Notes: generated by a model not told the origin, from the letters alone. A DNA stretch of 64,000 nt from Jonesiaceae bacterium BS-20 (GCA_039995105.1 CP146203.1:1-64000), one strand, 5' to 3'. Counted from the first letter of the stretch, positions 1 through 14,151 are shown. Translations and numbers: made by a program.

Positions 1-160
1 CTTCTTCAGACATTTTGGTTCTGATTCCCGCTGGTTTCCAATGTTTTGGTTTTGTTCAAAACACGGGGTTTGCAAGTTGGGATTGGTTCTGGTAAGTTTG
101 AGAGGTTGCCCCGGATGAGGTTCAAGCCGAGTTGGTTTGGGTTCTTGATGGTGTGTGGTT

Positions 161-187
161 GTTGTTTGATATCTCAATAGTGTGTTT
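161..187 (+). promoter_or_regulatory. rrn leader antitermination-like motif
   Basis: The stretch GTTTGATATCTCAATAGTG upstream of 16S resembles GTTTGAGAACTGGATAGTG in the 16S-23S spacer near 2203-2221. Motifs of this kind, boxA-like and repeated in leader and spacer, are usual in actinobacterial rrn operons, where they recruit the Nus antitermination complex. That the function applies here is inference. No other gene is visible in bases 1-379; I could not fix a promoter with certainty. Confidence 0.4.
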
Positions 188-379
188 GATTGTTTATGCC
201 AATGTTTTAATGTTTTTGGTAATGAATCAATAATTTCTGAAATTATGTCAGTTGTTGTTGTTTTTTGCCGGATTCAAATTTTAGGTTGTGGCGAGGCTGG
301 GTTTTCCCCTGGTAGTAGTTGTGACCGTGTTTAAGATTGCAATCAGTTGATCACTTGTGGTTGTTGGTTGTGTTTTTCT

Positions 380-5452
<5,073 letters not shown>

Positions 5453-5576
5453 ACCAAACACTGTTTGGTCACCAAAAAGCATTTGATTGCACGCGTCCAC
5501 TATCCGGTTCTAAAACCACGACCACCCCTGTTCAACCATTTGGTTGAACAGGCGGGGTTGGCATGGTTAACAAGAT
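5453..5576 (+). other. 23S-5S spacer with processing hairpins
   Basis: This short spacer holds the 3' arm of the 23S processing stem (5492-5509, complementary to 2210-2227). It also holds a perfect hairpin at 5527-5552 with arms CCTGTTCAACC and GGTTGAACAGG, probably a processing site just before 5S. No coding sequence is supported. Confidence 0.6.
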
Positions 5577-5695
5577 GTTACGGCTGTCATAGCGGTAAGG
5601 AAACGCCCGGTCCCATTTCGAACCCGGAAGCTAAGCTTACCTGCGCCGATGGTACTGCCCTGGGAACGGGGTGGGAGAGTAGGACGCAGCCGGAC
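5577..5695 (+). rRNA. rrf: 5S ribosomal RNA
   Basis: This 5S rRNA of about 119 nt has the conserved core CCCATTTCGAACCCGGAAGC and the closing helix between CGGCTG (5581-5586) and CAGCCG (5687-5692). It is the last gene of the rrn operon and is followed at once by a strong terminator. A second, orphan 5S copy lies on the other strand at 18401-18518 and is nearly identical in the core. Confidence 0.95.
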
Positions 5696-5709
5696 TACCA
5701 TTATACAGG

Positions 5710-5744
5710 AAGGCCCCCACACAATCGTGTGGGGGCCTTCTTGC
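5710..5744 (+). terminator. rrn operon terminator
   Basis: A perfect 13-bp stem with arms AAGGCCCCCACAC and GTGTGGGGGCCTT and a short loop is followed by CTTCTTGC-type pyrimidines. It sits 15 bases after 5S, where the rrn operon must end. Confidence 0.9.
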
Positions 5745-5767
5745 ATCCCCAAAACCAAACACCAGTG

Positions 5768-5838
5768 CACCGCAACACCCAGCACCGCAACACCCAGCAC
5801 CGCAACACCCAGCACCGCAACATCCAGCACCGCGACAC
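5768..5838. repeat. 15-bp tandem repeat after the rrn operon
   Basis: The unit CACCGCAACACCCAG is present in three exact copies, a fourth with one change and a degraded fifth. It lies between the rrn terminator and the next gene. There are no unique spacers, so it is not a CRISPR array. No function is evident; the open frames across it are low-complexity artefacts. Confidence 0.8.
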
Positions 5839-6019
5839 TACACAGTGTCCTTCTCGGACCCGGACCAACCCTGACACGGTCACCCACGGGGTCTCTACCA
5901 TACCCATAACAGTCAATCCCACCAACCTAGACCTGGCTGCATGGCCCTAGGAGGCTAGGCCTGCAGACCGCCACAGAGGTATAGGGTTGGTCAAGGCCTA
6001 CGGAACGAAGGATAAAAAA

Positions 6020-7072
6020 ATGAAACAGATCAGAGTTGCAGTTATTGGTTATGGTGTCGCTGGACAGATCTTCCACGCTCCTCTTATTGCTTCGAATGCT
6101 CAATATGAGCTAGCAATGATCGTTACGGGCAACGAGGACCGTGCCGCGGCAGCTCGAACGTGTTATCCCAACGCACAGGTTGTAGCTGAAACAGCAGCGG
6201 TGTTCGAGGAAGCCGCAGGGATCGACCTTGTAGTTATCGCATCTCCGCACCACACCCACGTGCCCTATGCAAAAATGGCGGTAGCTCGTGGCATGGACGT
6301 GGTCATTGACAAGCCCATCGCCCCGTCTTCTAAAGCAGCACGCGAACTGATGGCAGAAGCAACTGCTCTGGGCCGCATCGTTACAGTCTTCCAAAACCGA
6401 CGCTGGGACGGTGACTATCTCACCGTCAAAGATGTGGTCGATAGTGGTGTCTTAGGAGAGATCTTCCAGTTTGAATCTGCGTTTTCATGGCGTGAAGCAT
6501 TCACCGGAGCCGGATGGAAGGAAACTACCCCAGTAACTGAGGGCGGTGGTATTACCTACGATCTTGCTCCACACTTGATGGACCAAGCAATCGGGCTATT
6601 TGGTGCGATCACCGACTTGCACGGAGAGCTAGACTCTCGCAACACCAATGGTGTCAATGACGATGACTCTTTCATAACCATGCGCCATGAATCTGGTGTT
6701 CGTACTCGCTTATGGATGAGTAAGTGCCATGATCTGACTCGCCCCCGTTTCAGAGTAGTCGGTTCCCAAGGGATACTTGAATCGTATGGCTTGGACCCTC
6801 AGGAAGGTCAACTCGCTGCGGGGCAGTTGCCTGGTTTCCTTGGGTATGGGATTCATCCAGAGTTCTCCAACGTGGTTGTAGACGCGGGAGATAGAAGAGA
6901 GTCCCCCAAGTTAGCAGGGGAATATCAGACGTTCTACGCGGACCTAGCTCAATGCATCGCGGTACGTGGTGTTCCACCCGTTGCGGCTCAGGACGCCATT
7001 GCGGTGCTCGAACTCATCGAAAGAGTAACCCGAGACTTTGGTACTGATAGCGGCGCGCCAACGCCTGCATAA
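6020..7072 (+). CDS. Gfo/Idh/MocA family oxidoreductase
   Basis: A cytoplasmic NAD(P)-dependent dehydrogenase of the Gfo/Idh/MocA family (350 aa, normal length); members oxidise or reduce sugars, inositols and related polyols. The N-terminal Rossmann fold shows VIGYGVAGQIFHAPL close to the start. The family EKP motif appears as DKP at residues 97-99, a conservative change. The C-terminal half is the usual mixed alpha/beta substrate domain, with a GGGITYDLAPHLMDQ helix. I chose ATG 6020, with GAAGGA upstream, over an in-frame TTG at 5987 because the Rossmann strand starts directly after it. The gene stands alone, and its substrate cannot be read from sequence. Confidence 0.9.
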   Translation: MKQIRVAVIGYGVAGQIFHAPLIASNAQYELAMIVTGNEDRAAAARTCYPNAQVVAETAAVFEEAAGIDLVVIASPHHTHVPYAKMAVARGMDVVIDKPIAPSSKAARELMAEATALGRIVTVFQNRRWDGDYLTVKDVVDSGVLGEIFQFESAFSWREAFTGAGWKETTPVTEGGGITYDLAPHLMDQAIGLFGAITDLHGELDSRNTNGVNDDDSFITMRHESGVRTRLWMSKCHDLTRPRFRVVGSQGILESYGLDPQEGQLAAGQLPGFLGYGIHPEFSNVVVDAGDRRESPKLAGEYQTFYADLAQCIAVRGVPPVAAQDAIAVLELIERVTRDFGTDSGAPTPA

Positions 7073-7233
7073 CGAGGCTGTGCCCGGCTTCTAAGTGGGC
7101 GAATGCAAACTGCTGCGCCTAGTCTTGGCGATCGCCTGTGACATCGCCGGGTGGGCTCTTAACATGGTTTATTGCAGAGGATGAAGCGTCAGTCGCCAGG
7201 GAACAACCAAGTTGTGTTGGAACAGACGAAAAT

Positions 7234-7264
7234 GGGCAGGTTCAGCAAGATGCTGAACCTGCCC
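7234..7264 (-). terminator. terminator after symporter small subunit
   Basis: A perfect 14-bp inverted repeat (arms GGGCAGGTTCAGCA and TGCTGAACCTGCCC, 3-base loop) is followed on the minus strand by ATTTTC. It lies downstream of the minus-strand symporter unit and may also stop transcripts from the Gfo/Idh/MocA gene on the plus strand. Nothing else is supported in 7073-7314. Confidence 0.75.
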
Positions 7265-7314
7265 AAACTATTCGCGGCTGGCCGTCAAATCATGGGCTAG
7301 GAGTGGCGAACGTA

Positions 7315-7446
7315 CTAAACGAGTCGTTCCCCGCGACGGCGGGATTCCTTCCACTCGGCAAAAAATGCGCGCGTAATGTAGAACAGGGTGCCAGCCACAA
7401 TAGCCGGCCAGATCAGTACGTAAAGTACTAGGAAAAATACTGACAT
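7315..7446 (-). CDS. Symporter small subunit (43-aa membrane peptide)
   Basis: A 43-residue protein, MSVFFLVLYVLIWPAIVAG onward, has one hydrophobic segment of about 23 residues and a charged tail (EWKESRRRGERLV). It starts one base past the symporter stop codon, and its Shine-Dalgarno AGGAG lies inside the symporter's last codons, so translation is coupled. Very short single-span partners are known beside SSS- and NSS-type sodium symporters in actinobacteria (the MetS-like small subunits). By position and shape this is such a partner; the functional link is inferred. Confidence 0.75.
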   Translation of the reverse strand: MSVFFLVLYVLIWPAIVAGTLFYITRAFFAEWKESRRRGERLV

Positions 7447-7447
7447 A

Positions 7448-9151
7448 TCAAACTCCTGAGGGTGTTAATGGGCCGGCATTGGGGTCAAGATCTGTGTCGA
7501 GCTTAGCGTCGAGTGCACGGTCATCGAAGTTACCGGTGCGCTGCTTGATGAGTTCGAAATCAAAGGTTTCTTTGTTACGGAAAGACATGAGGTAGCACAG
7601 AACGGTGCTGACCGCGTAGGCGACTAGGGAACCGCTGAGAGTGGCGTAGTCGTGTAGGAATCCGATGGTGAATGGGGCAAGACCAAGCATGGATACCACC
7701 CCGATGATGAGGGCAGGGCGCAGGCCGAAAAACCCGAAAGCCATGAGGCCCAAGACAACACCAATCCCTATGGTGGACAGGACGTCAAAGAAGTAGCCGC
7801 TGAACCCGACCATGGAAATCCACTCAAAACGTACCGGGATGAATACGGCGAGGGCAACGAGAACGGATACGGTGAACGCACTGTTGGTGACTTTACCCCA
7901 GTAGAAACTGGCGATAACTGGGAACACTAGCGCTCCCCATAATGCTCCAACAAAGACCAACAGATCCAAGATGCTGAGGTGGCTGCCAGCAAAGAATAAA
8001 CCACCCGCTGTAGCAAGAATCATGGTGATGCGACCAATAAGCAGCATGGTCTTTGGATTTGCATTCTTCTTGCCAGCAATGTTCTGGCCATAAATATCAG
8101 TCATCGCGATGGAAGACAGCGCCGCAAGATCTGAATCGGCAGTCGACGCAAGCGCACCGATGATCATGATGAAGAACAGGCACAATAGAACCGGGCCCAG
8201 GTAGGTTGCGGCCATCTGTGGGATGATGTTGTTGATGTCGCCATCGAGCGGAGTGATGCCAAGGTAGAGAGCCATGACACCAAGCATGCCAACGCCAATG
8301 ATGGTAGCTCCGTAACCAATTGTCGCGGTAATGAACGTCTTCTTGATGAGGTCTTCCCGTACTGCAAAGAGACGTTGGGCGATAGTTTGGTTACCAATTG
8401 CGTAGGCCAGAACCGCTGCAATGTAAGGTGCGCCTTGCTTGAGGAACGCTTCCGAGGAGTAGAACGTCGATTGCTGCGCGGTCAAGTTACTAGCACCCTC
8501 GACAAACATCGATGGTCCGCCGGCCAAGAAAAACACGGACGGGATGATGATCACGACGGCGCCGAGCATCGCAACGACCTGGGCAAAGTCGGTCAATACC
8601 GATGCTCTAAACCCGGACCACAGCGTGTACAACAGAACCCCTGCTGCGATGACGAGGACCCCTTGGGAGAAGCTGAAGGGTGAAAGCAGTGAGATGAGTG
8701 CGCCACCTGCGATGAAGTTCGAGGTCAAGCTAATGAGGCTACCAAGTACGTTGGAACCGGTGAGCATGAGCTGGCTGGATCGACCGTGACGGGCATACAT
8801 AACCTCAGCAAGAGTGTGCGCGCGGGGTGCAACTTTGCGAATTCTACGGCCAAAGGGGTAGATGAACAGGATCATCAAAGCGCCCCATAGTCCGTAATGG
8901 ATAGGACCAGAAATGCCGTAGGTGTAACCGGAGGCTGCGGAGGCATACATGGATGCTGCCCAGATCCAGGTGGCAGTCATAGACGCGGCGGAAATACCAA
9001 ATCCAAGTTTGTTACCTGCGGTCATATAGCCGTCAGCATTCTCACGCTTACGGCTAATCGTTATCGACATGATGAGGGTTCCACCAAAGAACAGCAGGAG
9101 CAGTCCGATAGTGACAACCCCGCTGAGCTGGGTCAGTTCTATGCCAGGCAC
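7448..9151 (-). CDS. Sodium:solute symporter (SSS family)
   Basis: A multi-pass inner-membrane transporter of the sodium:solute symporter family (567 aa, about 13 hydrophobic segments). It shows family features such as a GYMTAG segment after the first helix, the helix pair around WIWAASMYASAASGYTYG, and ISLTSNFIAGGALI in the middle. The frame stays open upstream to 9310, but that part reads as non-protein-like. GTG 9151, preceded by GAAAGGA, puts the first helix at the proper distance from the N-terminus. The substrate is uncertain: relatives carry urea, acetate, proline or sugars. It forms one unit with the 43-aa peptide that follows. Confidence 0.85.
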   Translation of the reverse strand: MPGIELTQLSGVVTIGLLLLFFGGTLIMSITISRKRENADGYMTAGNKLGFGISAASMTATWIWAASMYASAASGYTYGISGPIHYGLWGALMILFIYPFGRRIRKVAPRAHTLAEVMYARHGRSSQLMLTGSNVLGSLISLTSNFIAGGALISLLSPFSFSQGVLVIAAGVLLYTLWSGFRASVLTDFAQVVAMLGAVVIIIPSVFFLAGGPSMFVEGASNLTAQQSTFYSSEAFLKQGAPYIAAVLAYAIGNQTIAQRLFAVREDLIKKTFITATIGYGATIIGVGMLGVMALYLGITPLDGDINNIIPQMAATYLGPVLLCLFFIMIIGALASTADSDLAALSSIAMTDIYGQNIAGKKNANPKTMLLIGRITMILATAGGLFFAGSHLSILDLLVFVGALWGALVFPVIASFYWGKVTNSAFTVSVLVALAVFIPVRFEWISMVGFSGYFFDVLSTIGIGVVLGLMAFGFFGLRPALIIGVVSMLGLAPFTIGFLHDYATLSGSLVAYAVSTVLCYLMSFRNKETFDFELIKQRTGNFDDRALDAKLDTDLDPNAGPLTPSGV

Positions 9152-9839
9152 GGGTAATACAGTCCTTTCACACCGGCACGTAGGACGCAACGCAGCACAC
9201 CACGCACCGGAAATGGTAAGGCTCCCGGCTAGCAAATGGACCGGTAAAATGATGCGGTCTACTCGGCGCTTAAACTCGACGCGGGTCGAGACGGTTTCTT
9301 GACTCAACAAAGGGAAAACTACTCGCCTTTGGGGAACCGTGCGCTATTTACGGGAGCAACAATGGCCTACAATAGCATGATTTCCATATTTTCCCGTAGC
9401 TTGGAAATGCGGAGGCAAAGAATGGGCAAAGTTGAGTTGCTTGAATGGTGCCTAGTGTGAAGAATCAAGGGTGACTGGAAACACGGCTCAGGGATGTCAA
9501 ATTGATGGCGCCAGAGTGCGATTTGTCCCTCTGGTGAGAAGTCTCGAATGAGTTCGCTTTGGATGTTTCCCGGAGATCTCGCTATTGGCCCATTCGGTGG
9601 TTTTGGGAAAAGCCGTGACCAGTGCCGATGTGCTGTGATCGCGGGCCCATGAAATTCGTCTTGAATGCGGGAGAACTGAGAGCCGCGAAAAATGAACGAA
9701 TTTGGCTATGTCAAGGATGAAATTGCAGTGCTAGGGTTAGAGCAATTTGGAGATCCGCGCATATTTACTTGGCAACATAGAGGTTCGCCCGTAAGTAGTC
9801 TTCAAACTAAGTCCACTTTTCTAACACAGGCGATGCCTA
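9152..9839. other. Intergenic region, no gene seen
   Basis: About 690 bases lie between the symporter start and the IS110 element. The part next to 9152 should hold the symporter promoter. Short open frames here have no recognisable protein character on either strand. I see no RNA gene, hairpin or repeat I can support. Confidence 0.5.
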
Positions 9840-9865
9840 TCTAGGGGGTGCCCCTATGTTGTTTG

Positions 9866-11062
9866 TCAAGCGGCTTGTGGGACTGGTTGGTCGTAGAGGC
9901 TGCCGTCTCGGAGCATTGCGAACAGGACGGTGAGGCGTCGGTGGGCGAGTGCGATGAGTGCTTGGTTGTGGCGTTTGCCTTGTTCTCGTTTGCGGTCAAA
10001 GTCAGCCCTGCTGGTGGGGTCTGAGCGTAAAGAAGCGAAAGCAGATAGAAATAGGGCCCGTTTGAGGCGTTTGTTGCCGGCATGGCTGACCCGTTCTGAG
10101 TGGATGGAGCTGCCTGATTGCCTCGTGGTGGGTGCCAGGCCTGCGTAGGAGGATAGGGCAGCAGCGCTGGTGAAGGTTTTCCCGGAGAGCTCGGCAAGGA
10201 TGACGGAAGCGGTCCTAATAGCGACTCCGGGCAGGGATGTTAGGACCGGATAAAGAGGGTGGTTGACCACGATCTCTTCGACCTTTTGGGCAACATCGCG
10301 GCGTTGCGCATGTAGTGCAATGAGTTGGTTGGCTAGGTGTGGGATCACTAATCCTGCGGCGTCGGTGCCGATGACCACCACAGTTTGTTGAGCGAGAGCC
10401 TCAAAGATTTCTTGGGCCCACCCGGTGTGCCGCCGGGCACCATATTTCTTGAGTTTCCCATCCACCCGGTTTAGTCCTGCCTTGCGTAACAGTGCTGGTG
10501 TAGGCCAGGTTGCTAGGACTTGGAGGATGGATTCATGGTCCAATCGTGGACCAAGTACTCGTTCTAAGGCTGGGTGGATCTGGGTGAATAGCCCATGAAT
10601 CCTGTTGGCGGTTTGCGTGATCTGCCGGGATAAATCAAGGTCAAACCCCGTCAGCATCCCCAACGTTGCCTCGTCTTCGTCGCTGACTTCCAGACCACGT
10701 AGGGTGTGGGGCAAGGTTCTGGCCGCATCGGCAATGATGAACGCGTCCTTCTCATCAGTCTTGGCATTACCCGGATGCATGTCAGCAATCCTACGCATGG
10801 TTAGCCCAGGTCAATAAGCAACTAAAATACCCATATTTTGGGCTACCGCAACAGCTAGTGCCCCGATGGTTGCTGGCTGATCCACAATCACCAACACCGT
10901 GCCACGGGTCTGTAAATCACGGTAAAGAGCCATGAGCTTGGGCTCGTCGTTGGGCAAGGTCTTGTTCCAAATACGTTTGCCTTCACGGGTCAAAGCACAC
11001 GCCCAGTGATTGGTCTTCCCGACGTCAAGGCCAAGAAAAATATCTACATCGTCGCTGATCAT
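9866..11062 (-). pseudogene. IS110 transposase with in-frame TGA
   Basis: The RuvC-like DEDD N-terminal domain (GLDVGKTNHW near residue 11, then VDQPATIGALA) ends at TGA 10811-10813. After that stop the same frame continues without any shift through PGLTMRRIADMHPG, TDEKDA and the Tnp20 C-terminal domain (TSLPGVAIRTASVI, SSYAGLAPTTRQSGSS). Read through, it is 398 codons, the normal IS110 length. A single base change in a leucine-type codon (relatives read AYLPGL) explains the stop. The DEDD acids and the serine region are otherwise intact. Readthrough or restart at ATG 10798 would give only the C-terminal part. I call it a recent nonsense pseudogene. Confidence 0.88.
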
Positions 11063-11300
11063 GATGGTCTTCTTTCACACAGAGTACTGGGTTATCTGTG
11101 TTGGCCAACCAACGGCAGCTAGTCTCACAACCACGTTACGACAGGCGTTAAAAGTACACGCCAAGCCCCTTATCAGCAATCACCGGCTACCAGACCGGTC
11201 TTGGTGGCAACACCCCCCGGATCATGAACTACGACAGGGGAAAGACACCATGCCAAGACCAGCTGGCCAACAAATCCAATCTCCTCCCGGAAAAAGGACC
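11063..11300 (-). ncRNA. Candidate IS110 bridge RNA region
   Basis: This non-coding segment lies between the transposase start and the element end. In IS110-group elements it encodes a structured bridge RNA that pairs with donor and target DNA. Here the place and size fit, and short inverted repeats are visible, for example ACCGG-CTACCAGA-CCGGT near 11180-11200. Loop-to-target complementarity was not established, so this is a positional inference. Confidence 0.35.
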
Positions 11301-11342
11301 TGTCAATAAAGTAACGTGGTGCCTCACGTATCTGGAGTACAA

Positions 11343-13292
11343 GTGAAACGAATCAATGCGCCGCAACGCGTAGTGGCCGGACTGTTGGCAGTCGGGGTGA
11401 TTGTTGCCTCTGGTGCAATTGCATTGCCGGCGGCAGCCACAGCGGAAATCGACGCTACTGAACAAGTAGTTGAGATTTCGCAAGACGATGCCGAAGCAGC
11501 GGCAACTCCGGTTGGAAATAATGCGGAGACCGGGGAACAAAGCAGTCCCGAAAAGACTGGTGGGAGCAAGAGCGAGCAGAAGCATGAATCGCTAGTTGCC
11601 CCACAACGCCTGATGATGAACGCCCCTGCACTAGCAAATGAGATTGGGGCTATCCAAGATCTGGCGATGTGTACTGCGAATTCGATCCCGCGGAACGATG
11701 ATGAATCAAGCCTCGCGGTGCCAATCGGCTTTCCGGTGAACTTCTTTGGGGAAACGCACTCCACCCTGTACGTCAATAACAACGGAAACGTTACTTTTAA
11801 CGGACCGGTCGAAGACTACACGCCGTTTGACCTTACCGGAGATACCGGTATCCCAATGATCGCACCGTTCTTTGCAGACATAGATACCCGTAACCAGGAC
11901 TCTAAGCAGGTTACTTATGGGACCGATGGTAAGACTTTTTGTGTGAACTGGGTCGACGTTGGGTTCTACCCAGCACGAGCGGATCTTAGGATCTCGGCTC
12001 AGTTACTCATTGCGGACCGCAGTGCGGAGACCGGCAACCCCAGCGACATCAGCATTACTTTCAACTATGGAGGGGTGCACTGGGAAACAGGTGATGCATC
12101 CTATGGTGAGAATGGACTTGGTGGAGACTCTGCAGCGGTTGGTTATACCGCTGGAACAGGGAGCCAAGGAACCTTTACCCAGTTTGCGGGATCTCTTGTT
12201 AACGGCGCGCTGCTTGATGGCGGAAGGAACTCGTTGTCCGCTGGCAGTCGTAACTCCGGTGTAGCTGGGCGTTACATCTTTACCTTCGGTGGACCTGAAA
12301 TTGTATTGGAAGGTTCCATTTCCGGAACGGTAACGGATGGTACGGGACCCGTTGCCGGGGTGGATGTTGAGATCTGTACGTTAGCCGATATCTGCACCGA
12401 GACATCGACCAATGTGCAGGATGTTTACTCCGTAGTGGGGCTGTCGGTCGGGGACTACACGGTAGCGATCTACCCCGCGGATGTCGTCGATTTGTGGCCA
12501 GCGGTAAAGCCTGCGGCGGTAACTTCAGGTACGGACACGGTGGTTGACTTTGTCCTTGCGCCAATCGAGTACTCGGACCTCACCATCAATGTGGTTGCGT
12601 TCGATGGCACACCGGTTGCGGAAGCTGAAGTCGAACTCTGTGTTGATGGGTACGACTGCATGACTGAACTGGTTGATGAGTTGGGAGTACTTGAACTTGA
12701 AGACGTCCCGGTTGCGGAAGCAACTGTGACTGCCACTCCTGTACCGGGAAGCAGACTACTGCCAAACTCGGTTGAGTTCGCGGTAAAGAATACGCCCACA
12801 ACCGTGACCGTTGTGCTGGATCCAACCATTGACCGTGCGGTTGAGGTCGAAGTTGTGGATCAAGACGGCAAGCCAATTTCCGGGGCACAGGTAACGATCG
12901 GGACCCTCGACGGAACCACGTTTGAGGCGCTTGAAGCAGGATCAGCTCTTCTAGATGCTGACTCAGCTAACCCGGCAAAGACTTCTGCTCAAGGTGTAGC
13001 GGGATGGGACGTTGCCGAGTGGGACTACCAAGTTAACGCCACCGCGAACAAATGCGAGGCAGCTTCTGCCACCACCGACGAGTTTGATGATGAGGGCGTC
13101 GCCCAGGTGCAAATTACGCTGAAGTGCGCGGACGATCTCGTAGTTGATGTGACCGATGGCAAGACCAAGCCGGTGACAGGAAACCTTGCCAAGACCGGTG
13201 CTGACTTAACCCTCTTGGGCGCGGGTATTGCCCTTCTTGGGGTCGGTGCCGTATTCACAGTTGCGCGAGCTCGCCAGAAGTCTCGTGCATGA
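11343..13292 (+). CDS. LAKTG-anchored nidogen-domain surface protein
   Basis: A secreted cell-wall protein of 649 aa. The signal peptide (KRINAPQRVVAGLLAVG, ending about ALPAAATA) is followed by an acidic low-complexity linker. A nidogen-like (NIDO) domain spans about residues 100-315 (APFFADIDTRN, TFCVNWVDVGFY, SAAVGYTAGTG). Three to four CnaB/carboxypeptidase-regulatory-like beta-sandwich repeats follow (GSISGTVTDGTGPVAGVDVE and relatives). The C-terminus has a sorting signal: NLAKTG, a hydrophobic span, then ARARQKSRA. LAXTG is the motif used by class E sortases of actinobacteria. GTG 11343 is chosen because of GGAG at 11334 and the signal peptide. The IS110 element ends just upstream. An adhesive role is likely; the ligand is unknown. 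Confidence 0.85.
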   Translation: MKRINAPQRVVAGLLAVGVIVASGAIALPAAATAEIDATEQVVEISQDDAEAAATPVGNNAETGEQSSPEKTGGSKSEQKHESLVAPQRLMMNAPALANEIGAIQDLAMCTANSIPRNDDESSLAVPIGFPVNFFGETHSTLYVNNNGNVTFNGPVEDYTPFDLTGDTGIPMIAPFFADIDTRNQDSKQVTYGTDGKTFCVNWVDVGFYPARADLRISAQLLIADRSAETGNPSDISITFNYGGVHWETGDASYGENGLGGDSAAVGYTAGTGSQGTFTQFAGSLVNGALLDGGRNSLSAGSRNSGVAGRYIFTFGGPEIVLEGSISGTVTDGTGPVAGVDVEICTLADICTETSTNVQDVYSVVGLSVGDYTVAIYPADVVDLWPAVKPAAVTSGTDTVVDFVLAPIEYSDLTINVVAFDGTPVAEAEVELCVDGYDCMTELVDELGVLELEDVPVAEATVTATPVPGSRLLPNSVEFAVKNTPTTVTVVLDPTIDRAVEVEVVDQDGKPISGAQVTIGTLDGTTFEALEAGSALLDADSANPAKTSAQGVAGWDVAEWDYQVNATANKCEAASATTDEFDDEGVAQVQITLKCADDLVVDVTDGKTKPVTGNLAKTGADLTLLGAGIALLGVGAVFTVARARQKSRA

Positions 13293-13352
13293 GCGGATGT
13301 GCAAGAGCCTAAGTAGCTGGGGCTAAGCCTCTGACTCTTATGGCGCCAAGAT

Positions 13353-13403
13353 AACGGGATCCTTATAGTCAACCTTTTGGTTGGGTGTAAGGATCCCGTT
13401 TTG
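13353..13403. terminator. Terminator between surface protein and GNAT gene
   Basis: A stem with arms AACGGGATCCTTA and TAAGGATCCCGTT encloses a smaller CAACC/GGTTG hairpin and is followed by TTTGTTTGG. It lies between the convergent surface-protein and GNAT genes and is symmetrical enough to work both ways. Confidence 0.85.
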
Positions 13404-13519
13404 TTTGGTCTTGAACGGTGTTTAGTCTTGAGTGGGTTCGGCCTTGAACGGGTTTAACTGCCGTTCTTGGGTGTTTGGGTCCGTTCAATGGGGCATTGAG
13501 GCCCAGATGAAAGAAGCTT

Positions 13520-14119
13520 TTACGCGGGCTGCCCGGGGGCTTGGAGCTGCAGCGGTAGCTCAAAGCAGCGGGACAAAGGGTCGTCTTGCCATTCGCCGTA
13601 GTTCTTGATTTGTACATAACCCAACAACGCATAGAGCGACATTGCCTCGGGCTGCTTGGTTCCGGTCTCTAAAATGAGCTGCAAATCTTCGAGTCCATTT
13701 TTGTGCGCGTGGGTATGGGCCTCTGCCGATACCTGCTCCATGAGGTGACGGGACAAGCCCAATCCCCGATAGTCCGGGTGCACAAAGACGCGTTTGACCT
13801 CGAGTACAGCACCAGAGAAATCTGGGTACTCGCCGGTTGCATCCATGAGTGCAACACACGCAATATCTATGTTGACGGACTGATTCACTAGGGAGATAAC
13901 CAGCTGTTTGTGCAACTTTTCCGGGTCGGGATCTTCACCAATGGAGTCGGTTTCATACCGCATGCATAACTCTTCAACCGCTAGTTTACGTAGTCTCGTT
14001 GGCCCGGGTTCGTCCCAGGCGGCCTCTCGGATGATGGCGCCTGGTAGCGACTCGGCTAAGGACTTTTTGTATGAAGAATTGGAAACCACTCGATCCACAA
14101 TACGTGGTAATTTCTCCAA
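13520..14119 (-). CDS. GNAT family N-acetyltransferase
   Basis: A protein of 199 aa with a GNAT acetyl-CoA-binding fold in its C-terminal two thirds. Motif A reads LEVKRVFVHPDYRGLGLSRH (pyrophosphate loop RGLGLS), followed by LILETGTKQPEAMSLYALLG, the typical motif B helix with a conserved Tyr near the end. The N-terminal third is not recognised. The acceptor is unknown and could be a small molecule or a protein N-terminus. The gene follows the NUDIX gene on the same strand with a gap of 32 bases, so they may be co-transcribed. Confidence 0.8.
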   Translation of the reverse strand: MEKLPRIVDRVVSNSSYKKSLAESLPGAIIREAAWDEPGPTRLRKLAVEELCMRYETDSIGEDPDPEKLHKQLVISLVNQSVNIDIACVALMDATGEYPDFSGAVLEVKRVFVHPDYRGLGLSRHLMEQVSAEAHTHAHKNGLEDLQLILETGTKQPEAMSLYALLGYVQIKNYGEWQDDPLSRCFELPLQLQAPGQPA

Positions 14120-14151
14120 GCCACAAACGCTTTCCTCACACGGGCAAGATG

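Larger units (their letters stand above)
9840..11308 (-). mobile_element. IS110-family insertion sequence (inactivated)
   Basis: An IS110-type element encodes a DEDD/Tnp20 transposase on the minus strand. As usual for the family, no terminal inverted repeats or target duplication are visible, so the ends are estimates. One end is near the GGGGCACCCCC palindrome at 9843-9858 and the other near 11308, just before the next gene. About 240 bases of non-coding sequence precede the transposase, as in IS110-group elements that encode a bridge RNA there. The transposase has an internal stop, so the copy is probably not autonomous. Confidence 0.75.

Noticed and set aside
5649-5925. Frames over the 15-bp repeat and 5S (Ala-Thr-Pro-Ser-Thr and Val-Leu-Arg-Cys-Trp repeats)
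   Set aside because: They are products of the tandem repeat and structured RNA; no start site or homology.
7138-7431. A 97-aa plus-strand frame
   Set aside because: It lies opposite the 43-aa symporter subunit and over its terminator; composition is not protein-like.
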